NCBI GenBank assembly: GCA_016183985.1
Contig: JACPDN010000006.1
Coordinates: forward strand, 558,001-622,000
Origin: Pseudomonadota bacterium
Lineage (GTDB): Bacteria; Pseudomonadota; Alphaproteobacteria; Dongiales; Dongiaceae
Reading direction: 5' to 3'
DNA: 64,000 nt
Positions 36,368 through 45,065 of the stretch are shown one piece after another. The notes beneath the pieces are model-generated. The model did not search any database and was not told where the DNA came from. It saw only the letters and a program-made list of their open reading frames with translations. The position numbers were made by a program, and so were the translations under genes. The number at the start of each line of letters is the position of its first letter. The first letter of the stretch is position 1.

Positions 36368-37726
36368 TCACAACCCCACCTCTTTCAACGCCGCCTTCTG
36401 GCGTTTGGCGAGTGCCTTCACGTCGAAGTCGCGGATGAGGTCGTGGAAGAGCTGGTACCAGTTGATCTCGGCTTTCAAGTGCAGGAACACTGAGCCGAGG
36501 CCGATGGCGGCGCGGTCCATGAAGACGAATTCCTTGGGCGGCGTGACCGGGCCTAGGCGCCGGAGTTCGGCGTGGACGTTCTCGGCCACCTCGCGGCCAT
36601 AGATGCCGCTCTCGGCTTCCTGGATCTTGCGCGTGCGGTCTTCGAGCAAGGGGCCATAGACGAATTTGGCCCAGAGGTTGAGGACGTCGATCACTTGCCT
36701 GTTGAGACCCTTGAAGCCCCAGCCTTCGTAGGCCGCGACCGCCATATCGCGGTCGCCGCGTTCCAGCGCCCAGTAAAGATCAATGACGCCCTTGACGAAT
36801 TTCGCCTCGAAAATGCGGATGCAGCCGAAATCCATGAGATTGACGGCGCCTTCATCCTTGGCGCCCTTGGGCCGTACCGTGTAATTGCCGAGATGCGGAT
36901 CGCCATGGATGACGCCGTAATCGTAGAACGGCACATACCAGGCGCGGAACATGTTGTAGGCAACCTTGTTGCGTAAAGTCACCGAGGGCTTCTTGTCCAG
37001 GAAGGCCATCAGCGGCTCGCCATCGATCCAGGTCATGGTGAGCAGGCGCTTGGTGGTGAGGTCGTCGACTGGCTGGGGCAGATGGACCTCCGCCTCCTTC
37101 GCCAGCATCAGGCGATAGAGCGCCATCGCCTTTGCTTCGCGCGCGTAATCAAGTTCCTCGCGCAGGCGGTCGGCAATCTCGGTATGAATATGCTCGGTCG
37201 CGATCGCCTTGTCGTAGCGCTCATAGAGGCGGAAGATCAGCTTGAGCTGCGAGAGATCAGCTTCGACGGCCGATTGCATGTCAGGATATTGCAGCTTGCA
37301 GGCAAGCTTCGCACCATCGAGCGATACGGCGCGATGCACTTGGCCGAGTGACGCGGCGGCCGCCGCGTCATGGCCGAATTCCTTGAAGCGGGATTGCCAG
37401 CCGGTGCCCAGTTCCGCCGCCATGCGCCGCTTCACGAAAGGCCAACCCATGGCCGGCGCATTGGCCTGCAGGTGTCGGAGTTCTTCAACATATTCCTTAG
37501 GGAGCGCGTCGGGGATGGTGGACATGATCTGCGCCACCTTCATCAGCGGACCCTTGAGACCGCCGAGTGCCGCCTTGAGATCGGCCGCGTGCTCCGCGCG
37601 ATCGACCTTCAGTCCGAGATAGCGATGGCCGGCAACGCGTGCCGCGATGCCACCCATGGCACGCCCGACTTTCGCGTAGCGCTTCACGCGGCCCGCCAAG
37701 GAATTTGCTTCGTTGTCGTCAGACAT
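36368..37726 (-). CDS. ABC1/AarF/UbiB-family atypical kinase
   Basis: A 452-residue member of the UbiB/COQ8 kinase-like family. The family KxGQ motif appears as KVAQ (residues 63-66) in LKGPLMKVAQIMSTIPDALP. The Ala-rich nucleotide loop is AAAAASLGQVHRA (about 121-133). Catalytic and metal motifs are HGDPHLGNYTV and LMDFGCIR. COQ8/UbiB proteins support ubiquinone synthesis through ATPase activity. The Gly-to-Ala change in KxGQ marks a subfamily distinct from UbiB proper, and its role is unclear. No C-terminal membrane helices are seen, unlike UbiB. The start is ATG 37726 without an obvious Shine-Dalgarno. Confidence 0.88.
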   Translation of the reverse strand: MSDDNEANSLAGRVKRYAKVGRAMGGIAARVAGHRYLGLKVDRAEHAADLKAALGGLKGPLMKVAQIMSTIPDALPKEYVEELRHLQANAPAMGWPFVKRRMAAELGTGWQSRFKEFGHDAAAAASLGQVHRAVSLDGAKLACKLQYPDMQSAVEADLSQLKLIFRLYERYDKAIATEHIHTEIADRLREELDYAREAKAMALYRLMLAKEAEVHLPQPVDDLTTKRLLTMTWIDGEPLMAFLDKKPSVTLRNKVAYNMFRAWYVPFYDYGVIHGDPHLGNYTVRPKGAKDEGAVNLMDFGCIRIFEAKFVKGVIDLYWALERGDRDMAVAAYEGWGFKGLNRQVIDVLNLWAKFVYGPLLEDRTRKIQEAESGIYGREVAENVHAELRRLGPVTPPKEFVFMDRAAIGLGSVFLHLKAEINWYQLFHDLIRDFDVKALAKRQKAALKEVGL

Positions 37727-37928
37727 GGGCAATCACGCGATCATTTTCCTAGGACCGATCATAACAGCGCATTCATCCGCCTGCAGAGAAAGAAATTAGG
37801 AGCGAATGCCGCAAGCAGCGTATCCGTTTTTTAATCAGATGCGCCTTAAAATCGCCTCACCCAAGCACGCCAGTCATTCAATAGCACACCCGACTCATCG
37901 CAGTCCGGGGACAAGGGAGGAAGTCAGA

Positions 37929-39914
37929 ATGTCGACGCCAGCCGCATCTGCAGCCGAGCGCAAAGCAGGCTTCAGCCTGAAGTTCATCCATAAAATTCTG
38001 CTGGCGACGACCGTCGTTATCATCGCCGCATTTGCCGCCTTCACCTTCTATATCGATCTGCAGCAACGCGCGAGCATCCGCACTTCGCTGGAGAGCCGGC
38101 TTGCCGAAGTCGGTCATTTGACCGCGAACAGCATCGCCAATTGGCTGCAAGGCCGCGTGCTGCTGGTGGAAACGGTCGGCGAGACCGTCGGCGGCGACAC
38201 CGCGCAGGCCAATGTCGACCGCACGGTGACACAGAAGATCCTCAATCAGAGCTTCATGTTCACCTATTTCGGCAGCGCCGACGGCGTCATGACCATGTCA
38301 CCGCCCGATGAACTGCCGGAAGGTTACGATCCGCGCCAGCGCCCCTGGTACAAGGATGCAATCGCTGCGAAAGCGAGCACACTCACCGAGCCCTATCAGG
38401 ATGCCTCGACCGGCAAGCTGATCGTCACGGTGGCGACGCCCGTCATCAAGGATGGGAAGGAACAGGGTGTCGTCGGCGGCGATCTCGATATCACCACGCT
38501 TGCGGATATCGTCAACACGTTAAAGCTCGGCGATATCGGCTATGCCTTTCTGGTCAATGGCGATGGCGTGGTGATCGCTCATCCCAACAAGGACTTCACC
38601 CTGAAGCCGCTTGCAGAGGCATTTCCCGGCGATCCCTTCCAGGTGAAGGAAGGCATGAACGAGGTTTCGCTCAAGGAGGGTGACAAGCTCTTCGCCTTCA
38701 CACCGATCGATGGCCTGCCCAGCGTCAAATGGTATGTCGGGCTCGCCATCGACAAGGACAAGGCCTATGCCAGCCTGGCCGAGTTCCGCCGCGGCGCCAT
38801 CCTCACCACCGTCATCGCTGTCGCCGTGATCCTGCTGTTGCTGGGGCTGCTCATCCGTCAGTTGGTCTCGAAGCCGGTCGTCGGCATGACCGACGCCATG
38901 AAGCGGCTGGCGGCCGGCGATAAGGGCGTCGCCATTCCGGGAACCGAGCGGCGCGACGAGATTGGCGACATGTCGGCGGCGGTGACCATCTTCAAGAACA
39001 ACGCCATCGAGATGGAGCGCCTCGGTGCCGAGCAGGAACGTGCCAAAGTATTGGCGGCGGAGGAGCAACGTGCAGCCCTCCATCGCATGGCCGATCTCTT
39101 TGAAGCCAGCGTCGGCAGCATCGTGGGTTCGGTCGCGCAATCGGCCACCCAGATGCAGGCCGCGGCCAAGAGCCTCTCTGCCACGGCGGAGGAGACCAAT
39201 AAGCGCGCCATCGCCGTCTCAGCGGCCGCTGCCGAGACGACCAGCAGCGTGCAGAGCGTTGCGGCGGCTGCCGAGGAGCTTGCGGCCTCGATCACCGAGA
39301 TCGGCCGTCAGGTGACGCATTCGACCGAGATTGCGGGCGAGGCTGTCTCCGGCGTCGATCGCACCAACGGCACGGTGAAGAGTCTGGCGCAGGCCGCCCA
39401 GCGCATCGGCGAGGTGGTGAGCCTCATCCAGAGCATCGCGGCGCAGACCAACCTCCTCGCCCTCAACGCCACCATCGAGGCGGCGCGCGCCGGGGAGGCC
39501 GGCAAGGGCTTCACCGTGGTCGCCTCCGAAGTGAAGGCGCTCGCCAACCAGACTGAAGGAGCGACCGGCGAAATCAGCAATCAGGTATCCGCCATTCAAG
39601 GCGTCAGCAACGATGCGGTGAAGGCAATGGACGGCATCGCCGGCATCATCCAGAAAATCAACGAAATCGCCAGCGCCATCGCTGCCGCTGTCGAACAGCA
39701 GGGGGCGGCGACCCAGGAAATCGCCGGCAATGTGCAGCAAGCCGCCGATGGCACCAATGAAGTCTCGAGCAATGTCGCTGCCGTCACCCAGGCGTCCGGC
39801 ATGGTGGGCGAAGCGGCGGGGCAATTGCTGAGTTCAGCAAGCGAGCTATCGACGCTGTCGGGCCAGCTGCGCGCCGAAGTGCACGGCTTCCTGGAAAAGG
39901 TGCGCGCGGCCTGA
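37929..39914 (+). CDS. Methyl-accepting chemotaxis protein with dCache sensor
   Basis: A 661-residue chemoreceptor. TM1 is at about 18-41. The periplasmic dCache domain ([50 protein letters not shown]) runs to about 285, with TM2 at about 288-309. HAMP follows ([20 protein letters not shown]), then the cytoplasmic signalling hairpin with the conserved tip [20 protein letters not shown] near 500-520. It senses small molecules and controls CheA. The W.P.....DA......T.P..D pattern is shared with dCache amino-acid/amine sensors, but the ligand is not established. There is no CheR/CheB tethering pentapeptide at the C-terminus. GGGAGGAAG precedes ATG 37929. Confidence 0.95.
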   Translation: MSTPAASAAERKAGFSLKFIHKILLATTVVIIAAFAAFTFYIDLQQRASIRTSLESRLAEVGHLTANSIANWLQGRVLLVETVGETVGGDTAQANVDRTVTQKILNQSFMFTYFGSADGVMTMSPPDELPEGYDPRQRPWYKDAIAAKASTLTEPYQDASTGKLIVTVATPVIKDGKEQGVVGGDLDITTLADIVNTLKLGDIGYAFLVNGDGVVIAHPNKDFTLKPLAEAFPGDPFQVKEGMNEVSLKEGDKLFAFTPIDGLPSVKWYVGLAIDKDKAYASLAEFRRGAILTTVIAVAVILLLLGLLIRQLVSKPVVGMTDAMKRLAAGDKGVAIPGTERRDEIGDMSAAVTIFKNNAIEMERLGAEQERAKVLAAEEQRAALHRMADLFEASVGSIVGSVAQSATQMQAAAKSLSATAEETNKRAIAVSAAAAETTSSVQSVAAAAEELAASITEIGRQVTHSTEIAGEAVSGVDRTNGTVKSLAQAAQRIGEVVSLIQSIAAQTNLLALNATIEAARAGEAGKGFTVVASEVKALANQTEGATGEISNQVSAIQGVSNDAVKAMDGIAGIIQKINEIASAIAAAVEQQGAATQEIAGNVQQAADGTNEVSSNVAAVTQASGMVGEAAGQLLSSASELSTLSGQLRAEVHGFLEKVRAA

Positions 39915-39931
39915 TGTCGCACCCCTATTCC

Positions 39932-39957
39932 TTGCCCCTGTTCGTTGCCCCTGTTCG
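39932..39957. repeat. 13-bp tandem repeat, two copies
   Basis: TTGCCCCTGTTCG twice in direct succession between the chemoreceptor and the second PAS_5 gene. It is probably slippage, with no function evident. Confidence 0.8.
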
Positions 39958-40047
39958 TTGATTGACAGGGGGGCCAACTGCCGACACCTTGACGAGCCCC
40001 GGTCGATCAAGGTCCGGATCAATAGCGAGGCCTTGCCGATCTTGGAT

Positions 40048-40518
40048 ATGCAGTCGCCGACAATGCCGCAACTGCAGCGCCTGCTGGCTCTGTGGCAGGC
40101 GCGCAACGGGCCCGAGCGTCTGCCGATGCGCAGCGATTTCGCCGATGAAGATTTACGCCCCTTCTTCGGCAATATCTTCATCGTCGACGTGTTGCCGCAG
40201 GCACCATATTTCAAGTTCCGTCTCTATGGCCTGTCATTGGTGAATGCCGCCAACCGGGAATGGACCGGCAAGACCATGGATGAGATTGATATCTCGCCTT
40301 ATGCACCTGACGTGTTCGACGATTATCACCGCGTGCGGGACGGCGGCCAGCCGATGGCACAGCTCCGGAGCTTCGAACCGCCGCCTGGCACCTTCACCGA
40401 TCAGTGGCGGCGCTATGAGCGGCTTTTGCTGCCGCTAGGTCAAGGCGGCCGCAAAGTGGAACAGATCATGGGCTGCTCCTACCCGCTCGCCGAAGGCAGT
40501 GTCAGCGAGCGGCCATGA
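40048..40518 (+). CDS. PAS_5-family protein, copy 2
   Basis: A 156-residue single-domain protein. PQLQRLLALWQARNG, RSDFADEDLRPFFGNIFIVDV and FKFRLYGLSLVNAAN follow the PAS_5 pattern seen in the copy at 18909-19412 (acidic dipeptide, hydrophobic strand ending in DV, F.FRL.G). It is a stand-alone sensor-like domain without output module. The start is uncertain: ATG 40048 or 40063 fit the family, and a TTG at 39958 would add 30 residues. It lies 133 bases downstream of the chemoreceptor on the same strand. Its last 17 bases overlap the stop end of the convergent MttB-like gene. Confidence 0.72.
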   Translation: MQSPTMPQLQRLLALWQARNGPERLPMRSDFADEDLRPFFGNIFIVDVLPQAPYFKFRLYGLSLVNAANREWTGKTMDEIDISPYAPDVFDDYHRVRDGGQPMAQLRSFEPPPGTFTDQWRRYERLLLPLGQGGRKVEQIMGCSYPLAEGSVSERP

Positions 40519-42028
40519 TCTCTTCCTTGCGGTGGGCGACATAGGCTTCAAGCGCGTCGAGCCGCGCCGGGTCGAGCACCGGGGCCTCGTAGCTGCGCAG
40601 TAACTCTTTCCAAATCGCGTTGGCGCGCTCCGTGCCGGTCTTCGCACCGGCCTCAGACCAAGTCTCGAAATTGCGCCAGTCAGAGAGCATCGGTTCATAA
40701 AAGGCACGATCGAAGCGCGCCAGCGTGTGCTGGGCACCGAAGAAATGTCCACCGGGACCGACTTCCTGCATCGCCTCGAACGCCAGATGCTCGTCATCGA
40801 TCTTCAGCGGATCGAGGAAGCTGCGCATCAATTGCAGCATCTCGGCATCGAGCACCAGCTTCTCGAATGACGCGGTGAGACCGCCTTCGAGCCAGCCGGC
40901 GGCGTGCTCGATGAGATGCACGCCACCCATGATGGTACTCCACAGCGACATGCCACTCTCATAAGCCGCCTGCACGTCGACGCAATTCGACGCCGTCACA
41001 TTGGAAGAACGAAACGGGATGTTGTAGCGCCGCGCCAGCTGCCCCGAGGCCAGCTGGGCCTTGGCATATTCCGGGGTGCCGAAGGCAGGCGCTCCGGTGC
41101 GCATATCGACATTCGAGGTGAAGCCGCCATACATCACCGGCGCCCCGGCCGAGACGATCTGCGAAAGCGTGATGAGTGCCAGCGCTTCCGCATTCTGCTG
41201 AGCCAGGGCGCCCGCGATGGTAACGGGACTCATGGCACCGGAAAGGGTGAAGGGTGTCATCGCCACCGGCTGGCCGGCGCGTGCCATGGTGCAAAGCCCC
41301 TCGCCCATCGGAATATCAAGGCGCAAGGGCGAATTCGAATTGACGATGGTGAGCGTCGCCGGATTCTTCTTCAGTTCTTCCCGCGATTGGCCGAGGGCGA
41401 TGCCGAGCATCTCGATCGCATCCTCGACCCGGTATCCGCCCAGGGCCCAGCACTGCCAGTTCTTGTCGCTGTAGCGGATGGCCGCGAGATAAAAATCGAG
41501 ATGACGTGTGTCCGCTGGCAGATCGGTGGGTTCGCAGGGGCAACCGCCTTCCTGATGGATGACGTTGAGCGACTGCACCACCTTGATGTAGTCGCACATG
41601 TCCTGGTAATTGCCGGCCCGGCGCCCGCGTTCGATGTCATGGGCGAAGGCCGGGCCGCCGGTCGCCGCGAAAATGAGACTTCCGTCGCCGACCTTCAAAT
41701 TCTTTGCCGGATCGCGCGCCTGCAACGTGAAGGAAGATGGCACCGTCCTGATCTTTTCCTCGATCATGGCCGGGTCGAAGCGAACCCGCTGTGTCGCCTC
41801 ATCAACGCTGGCACCAGTTGCCTTCAGCAGTGCGCGGCTCTCATCATGCATCACCTCCATGCCGATTTCAGCGAGAAGACGCAGGGAGGCATGATGAATC
41901 GATTCCAGCTCGTCGGCGGAGAGGAGCGCGATCGGTGGATAGCGGTTGGTCACCTTGGCAAAGGGCAATTGTCGCGGCGCGGAACTCACCGTCCGCCGCT
42001 CGCGCCGCTTCGTCGCGTCCCGCGTCAT
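40502..42028 (-). CDS. Trimethylamine methyltransferase (MttB) family protein, non-pyrrolysine type
   Basis: A 508-residue MttB-superfamily TIM barrel. Typical segments are LLSADELESIHHASLRLLAE, GMEVMHDESRALLKATGASV, and a C-terminal EHAAGWLEGGLTASFEKLVL. Archaeal MttB has an in-frame amber codon for pyrrolysine; here the frame is continuous, as in the large non-Pyl group that includes glycine betaine:corrinoid methyltransferase MtgB. Such enzymes move a methyl group from a quaternary amine to a corrinoid protein. No corrinoid protein or reactivase gene is in the window. It is translated 11 bases after the TMADH-like gene with a good Shine-Dalgarno (GGGGAGGGTG), so they form one operon. The substrate is probably a betaine-like amine. 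Confidence 0.87.
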   Translation of the reverse strand: MTRDATKRRERRTVSSAPRQLPFAKVTNRYPPIALLSADELESIHHASLRLLAEIGMEVMHDESRALLKATGASVDEATQRVRFDPAMIEEKIRTVPSSFTLQARDPAKNLKVGDGSLIFAATGGPAFAHDIERGRRAGNYQDMCDYIKVVQSLNVIHQEGGCPCEPTDLPADTRHLDFYLAAIRYSDKNWQCWALGGYRVEDAIEMLGIALGQSREELKKNPATLTIVNSNSPLRLDIPMGEGLCTMARAGQPVAMTPFTLSGAMSPVTIAGALAQQNAEALALITLSQIVSAGAPVMYGGFTSNVDMRTGAPAFGTPEYAKAQLASGQLARRYNIPFRSSNVTASNCVDVQAAYESGMSLWSTIMGGVHLIEHAAGWLEGGLTASFEKLVLDAEMLQLMRSFLDPLKIDDEHLAFEAMQEVGPGGHFFGAQHTLARFDRAFYEPMLSDWRNFETWSEAGAKTGTERANAIWKELLRSYEAPVLDPARLDALEAYVAHRKEEIMAAR

Positions 42029-42039
42029 GGCACCCTCCC

Positions 42040-44106
42040 CTATTTCACAAACACGAGTTCGCGCTTGAACGGGAATTGATCGGGATCGATCACCTCGCCG
42101 AACTCGCGCGCCGCCTTATGGCCGGCATAGACTGCATGGACGATGGCGCCGGGCACATCAGCATCGCCGATATTCTTGAGGGTCACGATGCCGGCTTGCG
42201 CCCGCGCTGCTTCGTCGACCTTGAGATCGATATAGAGCGCGTCGTCGGACAGGCGTGAGGTGACGCTGACCAGCGTCGTCGCCTCAATGCGCTTTTCCGT
42301 ACCCGTGTAATTACAGGCAAAGATTCCGTGATCGCCGTTCCAGGCAGCAAGGCGATGGGTCAGTACCAGCTTGACGCCCATTTTCATCAGCTTGACCTGC
42401 ACTTTGAACTGCTCGTCGGTATAGAGCGACCAGCTCGCGACATCGAGGCCGGGCGTTACGAAGGTGACGTTGCATCCGGCAAGTACCAGCTTTTCGGCGA
42501 TCACGGCGGCCATGTAATATTGGTCGTCGTCATAGACGATGACATCACCGCTGATCACCTTGCCTTTCATGACATCATCAGGTGTCACGACGTTGGCGAC
42601 GTCCATCCCCGGTACGGCGAAGTGGTTGTTATGGCCGACGCCGTCGCGTCGCCAGGTAGCGCCCGTTGCCAGGATGATGTGCTTGTAGCCGCTCTCCAAC
42701 AGGGCTGCCTTGTCCATGCGGCTTTCGCGGAAGATTTCGATATTGGGAAGTTTGGCTATCTGGCCCAGGCGATAGTCGCGCACGCGCACCCAGGCAGAAA
42801 GTGTGGGCAGTTTGGGCTCGAAGTTGAGGCGGCCGCCGAGCTCGCGCGCCGCATCGGCAAGACCTACATCATAGCCGCGCTTGGCCAGCGACATGGCGCA
42901 TTCGAGGCCGGCAGGACCGGCACCGACGACGAGGATCGCATCCTCGGCATGGCCTTTCTTCGGGTTCATGATTTCGGGATGCCAGCCGCGGCGATATTCC
43001 TCACCCATGGTCGGGTTCTGCGTGCAGCGGATCGGCACGCCGGTGTTGTTCTGGGCGCGGCAGATATTGCAGCCGATGCATTCGCGGATGTCTTCCTCGT
43101 TCCCCTCATCAATCTTCTTCGGAATGAAGGGATCAGCGATCGAGGGACGCGCCGCGCCGATGAAATCCAAGATCCCACGCTTCACCTGATCCGCCATTGT
43201 GTCGGGCGAGGTGAAACGGCCGACACCCACCACCGGCTTGGTGGTGAGCTTCTTCACGAAACCTGTGTACTTTTCCTGATGCGCTTCGGCACCGAAGCGG
43301 GAGGACATGGAATCGTTCTCGACATAGGAGATGTTGACGTCCCAGAGGTCCGGCAGTTCGGCAAGGAGGCGGATCACCGCCTCACCCTCTTCCGCCGCCT
43401 GCACGCCGCTCGGCCCCATCAACTCGTCCATGGCGAGACGCACGGCCACGGCACAGGTGTCGCCGATCGCGTCCTTGGTTTCCTCGATCATCTCCCGCAA
43501 CAGGCGTGCCCGGTTTTCAATCGGACCACCGTATTCATCGGTGCGCTGGTTCCAGCGCTTGGTGATGAACTGGAACGGCAGATAGCCGTGGCCGGCATAG
43601 ACATAGACGATATCGAAACCGGCGCGCTTGGCGCGTTTGGCGGCCTGGACCTGCCAGCGGCGCAGGTTGCGGATATCTTGCCTGTCCATGGCGCGGGTCT
43701 GCATGGGGAAGACGGCATGCTGGGTGGAGCCCGAGGGCGAGAGTGGCGTCTCTCGGCTCCAGCGGTTGGGACTGTGATTGCCGCCATGCCATAATTCGAC
43801 GCCGGCAAGTGCCCCTTGCCGTTTGATCTTCTCGGCCGTCAGAGACTGTGTTTTGACGTCGTTGTCGTCCCAGAGAGCGCATAAGCGATAGGGCGCGTCT
43901 TCCGACGACCAGTGCAGCGAACAATACTCGGTGTTGATGACACCCCAGCCGCCCTCGCCCTTGAGTTCGCGCAGACGCGAAACCGAATGCGGCAGGTCAT
44001 AGCCCATACCGGTGCAATGGGGGACTTGGTAGAAGCGGTTCTTTGCCGTCACCGGCCCGATCTTCACGGGTTCGAACAGAATGTCGTAACGAGGATTGCG
44101 CGGCAC
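42040..44106 (-). CDS. Trimethylamine/dimethylamine dehydrogenase-like iron-sulfur flavoprotein
   Basis: A 688-residue protein aligning along its length with trimethylamine dehydrogenase (TMADH). Cys31 (FYQVPHCTGMG) matches the 6-S-cysteinyl-FMN cysteine. Cys343, 346, 349 and 361 (ECIGCNICRAQNNTG, IRCTQNP) match the 4Fe-4S ligands. Residues from about 385 form the ADP/nucleotide-binding domains (VVGAGPAGLECAMSLAKRG). Of the three aromatic residues that cage trimethylamine, Tyr60 is kept (Tyr61), while Trp355 is replaced by Asn and no Trp stands where Trp264 aligns. It is therefore probably an N-demethylase for another methylated amine, for example a proline- or glycine-betaine derivative. AGGGGGAA precedes ATG 44106, with a palindrome just upstream. 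Confidence 0.9.
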   Translation of the reverse strand: MPRNPRYDILFEPVKIGPVTAKNRFYQVPHCTGMGYDLPHSVSRLRELKGEGGWGVINTEYCSLHWSSEDAPYRLCALWDDNDVKTQSLTAEKIKRQGALAGVELWHGGNHSPNRWSRETPLSPSGSTQHAVFPMQTRAMDRQDIRNLRRWQVQAAKRAKRAGFDIVYVYAGHGYLPFQFITKRWNQRTDEYGGPIENRARLLREMIEETKDAIGDTCAVAVRLAMDELMGPSGVQAAEEGEAVIRLLAELPDLWDVNISYVENDSMSSRFGAEAHQEKYTGFVKKLTTKPVVGVGRFTSPDTMADQVKRGILDFIGAARPSIADPFIPKKIDEGNEEDIRECIGCNICRAQNNTGVPIRCTQNPTMGEEYRRGWHPEIMNPKKGHAEDAILVVGAGPAGLECAMSLAKRGYDVGLADAARELGGRLNFEPKLPTLSAWVRVRDYRLGQIAKLPNIEIFRESRMDKAALLESGYKHIILATGATWRRDGVGHNNHFAVPGMDVANVVTPDDVMKGKVISGDVIVYDDDQYYMAAVIAEKLVLAGCNVTFVTPGLDVASWSLYTDEQFKVQVKLMKMGVKLVLTHRLAAWNGDHGIFACNYTGTEKRIEATTLVSVTSRLSDDALYIDLKVDEAARAQAGIVTLKNIGDADVPGAIVHAVYAGHKAAREFGEVIDPDQFPFKRELVFVK

Positions 44107-44139
44107 GGTGTTCCCCCTGGCGATCGGCTAGTCCTGGGG

Positions 44140-44155
44140 AAGCTGTATACAGCTT
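44140..44155. promoter_or_regulatory. Perfect 16-bp palindrome, candidate GntR-type operator
   Basis: AAGCTGTATACAGCTT, 34 bases upstream of the TMADH-like start. The TGTATACA core is typical of operators of GntR regulators of the FadR/VanR branch. The position, between start codon and promoter, suits a repressor. No GntR gene is in the window. Confidence 0.65.
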
Positions 44156-44166
44156 GGAAGCGCTCG

Positions 44167-45042
44167 TCAATCACGCCCGTGCGGCAGGCCCTCCATATGG
44201 CTCGCCGGGACCGATGCAAACCGCTGATCGATCACGAAAATCGCCAACGGCATGGGATCCATGGGCAGCGTGCTGACAGGCACCTGGGCGAGGCGCTGCA
44301 TGATCGGTCCCGTCGCCACCGCATAAGAGAGCCCGCGCTTGGTATCGAAGCCGGCAAATATCCCCAGGAAACTGGGCTTGCCGGCAACATCCATCAGGAT
44401 CACCGGTCCACCGCTGTCACCTATGCGGATGATGCAATCGGTGACCAGCAACCGGTTGCGATAGCTGGGAATGACATTGGGATCGTCGACGAGACCGCAA
44501 GTGGTGTGCTGCTCTAGACGCTTCATCCAACCCTGGCCATAGCCGGCGGTAAAGAGCTTGTCCCCGCGGCCGAGACGACGGACAGCTTCATCCATTGTGA
44601 GGTTTGCCGGCGGCAGCGGGGCGACGGCGGTGACCGCCGGGCGGATCTCAATCAGCGCCCAGTCCTTCATGAGTTGTTCAGGTCGCGCCAGATGACCTTC
44701 GCGGACGTCGCCACCCTCTGCCACCAGTTGCGTGCCCTGTGCCGACGGCAATTCCAGTGCGGCGCCGAAATTGGGTTGGAAACGCAGGCTGCCCGGGGGG
44801 CTTGCCGTCGCCTTCTGGTGCAGACAATGCGCCGCCGTGAGAATGAGCGTCGGCTTGACCAGAACGGCCGTACAGGATGAGGCACCCGCGACATCAAGGC
44901 GGCCGATGGCGGCCGTCCAGGGTGCACCTGCAGAAGGGGGCGTTGGCGCCGGACTTGGTGGCGGAGTGACGCGGGCCGCACAACCGGCAAGGCCGGCGGC
45001 CAGAAAGAGCAAGATAACTGTGCGCCACCTGCCGATGGTCAT
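44167..45042 (-). CDS. Trypsin-like serine protease lipoprotein, copy 1
   Basis: A 291-residue protein with a signal peptide and lipobox LAGC (Cys21), followed by a Pro-rich linker and a chymotrypsin-fold domain. The catalytic triad is readable: His in LTAAHC, Asp in MKDWALIE, Ser in GDSGGPV. The start is ATG 45042; GTG 45057 is possible. It is probably an envelope-anchored protease of unknown target. It lies 23 bases after its paralogue at 45066-45878, with the same arrangement of domains. The C-terminal 40 residues are an extension not seen in the paralogue. Confidence 0.87.
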   Translation of the reverse strand: MTIGRWRTVILLFLAAGLAGCAARVTPPPSPAPTPPSAGAPWTAAIGRLDVAGASSCTAVLVKPTLILTAAHCLHQKATASPPGSLRFQPNFGAALELPSAQGTQLVAEGGDVREGHLARPEQLMKDWALIEIRPAVTAVAPLPPANLTMDEAVRRLGRGDKLFTAGYGQGWMKRLEQHTTCGLVDDPNVIPSYRNRLLVTDCIIRIGDSGGPVILMDVAGKPSFLGIFAGFDTKRGLSYAVATGPIMQRLAQVPVSTLPMDPMPLAIFVIDQRFASVPASHMEGLPHGRD

Positions 45043-45065
45043 TGCCCGGCGCCGCACGGCTACGG

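Noticed and set aside
40502-42028. Pyrrolysine-containing MttB
   Set aside because: The reading frame has no internal amber codon, and no pylBCD or pylS genes are visible.
42328-43794. 488-codon open frame on the plus strand
   Set aside because: Antisense to the TMADH-like gene, whose cofactor motifs are all intact.
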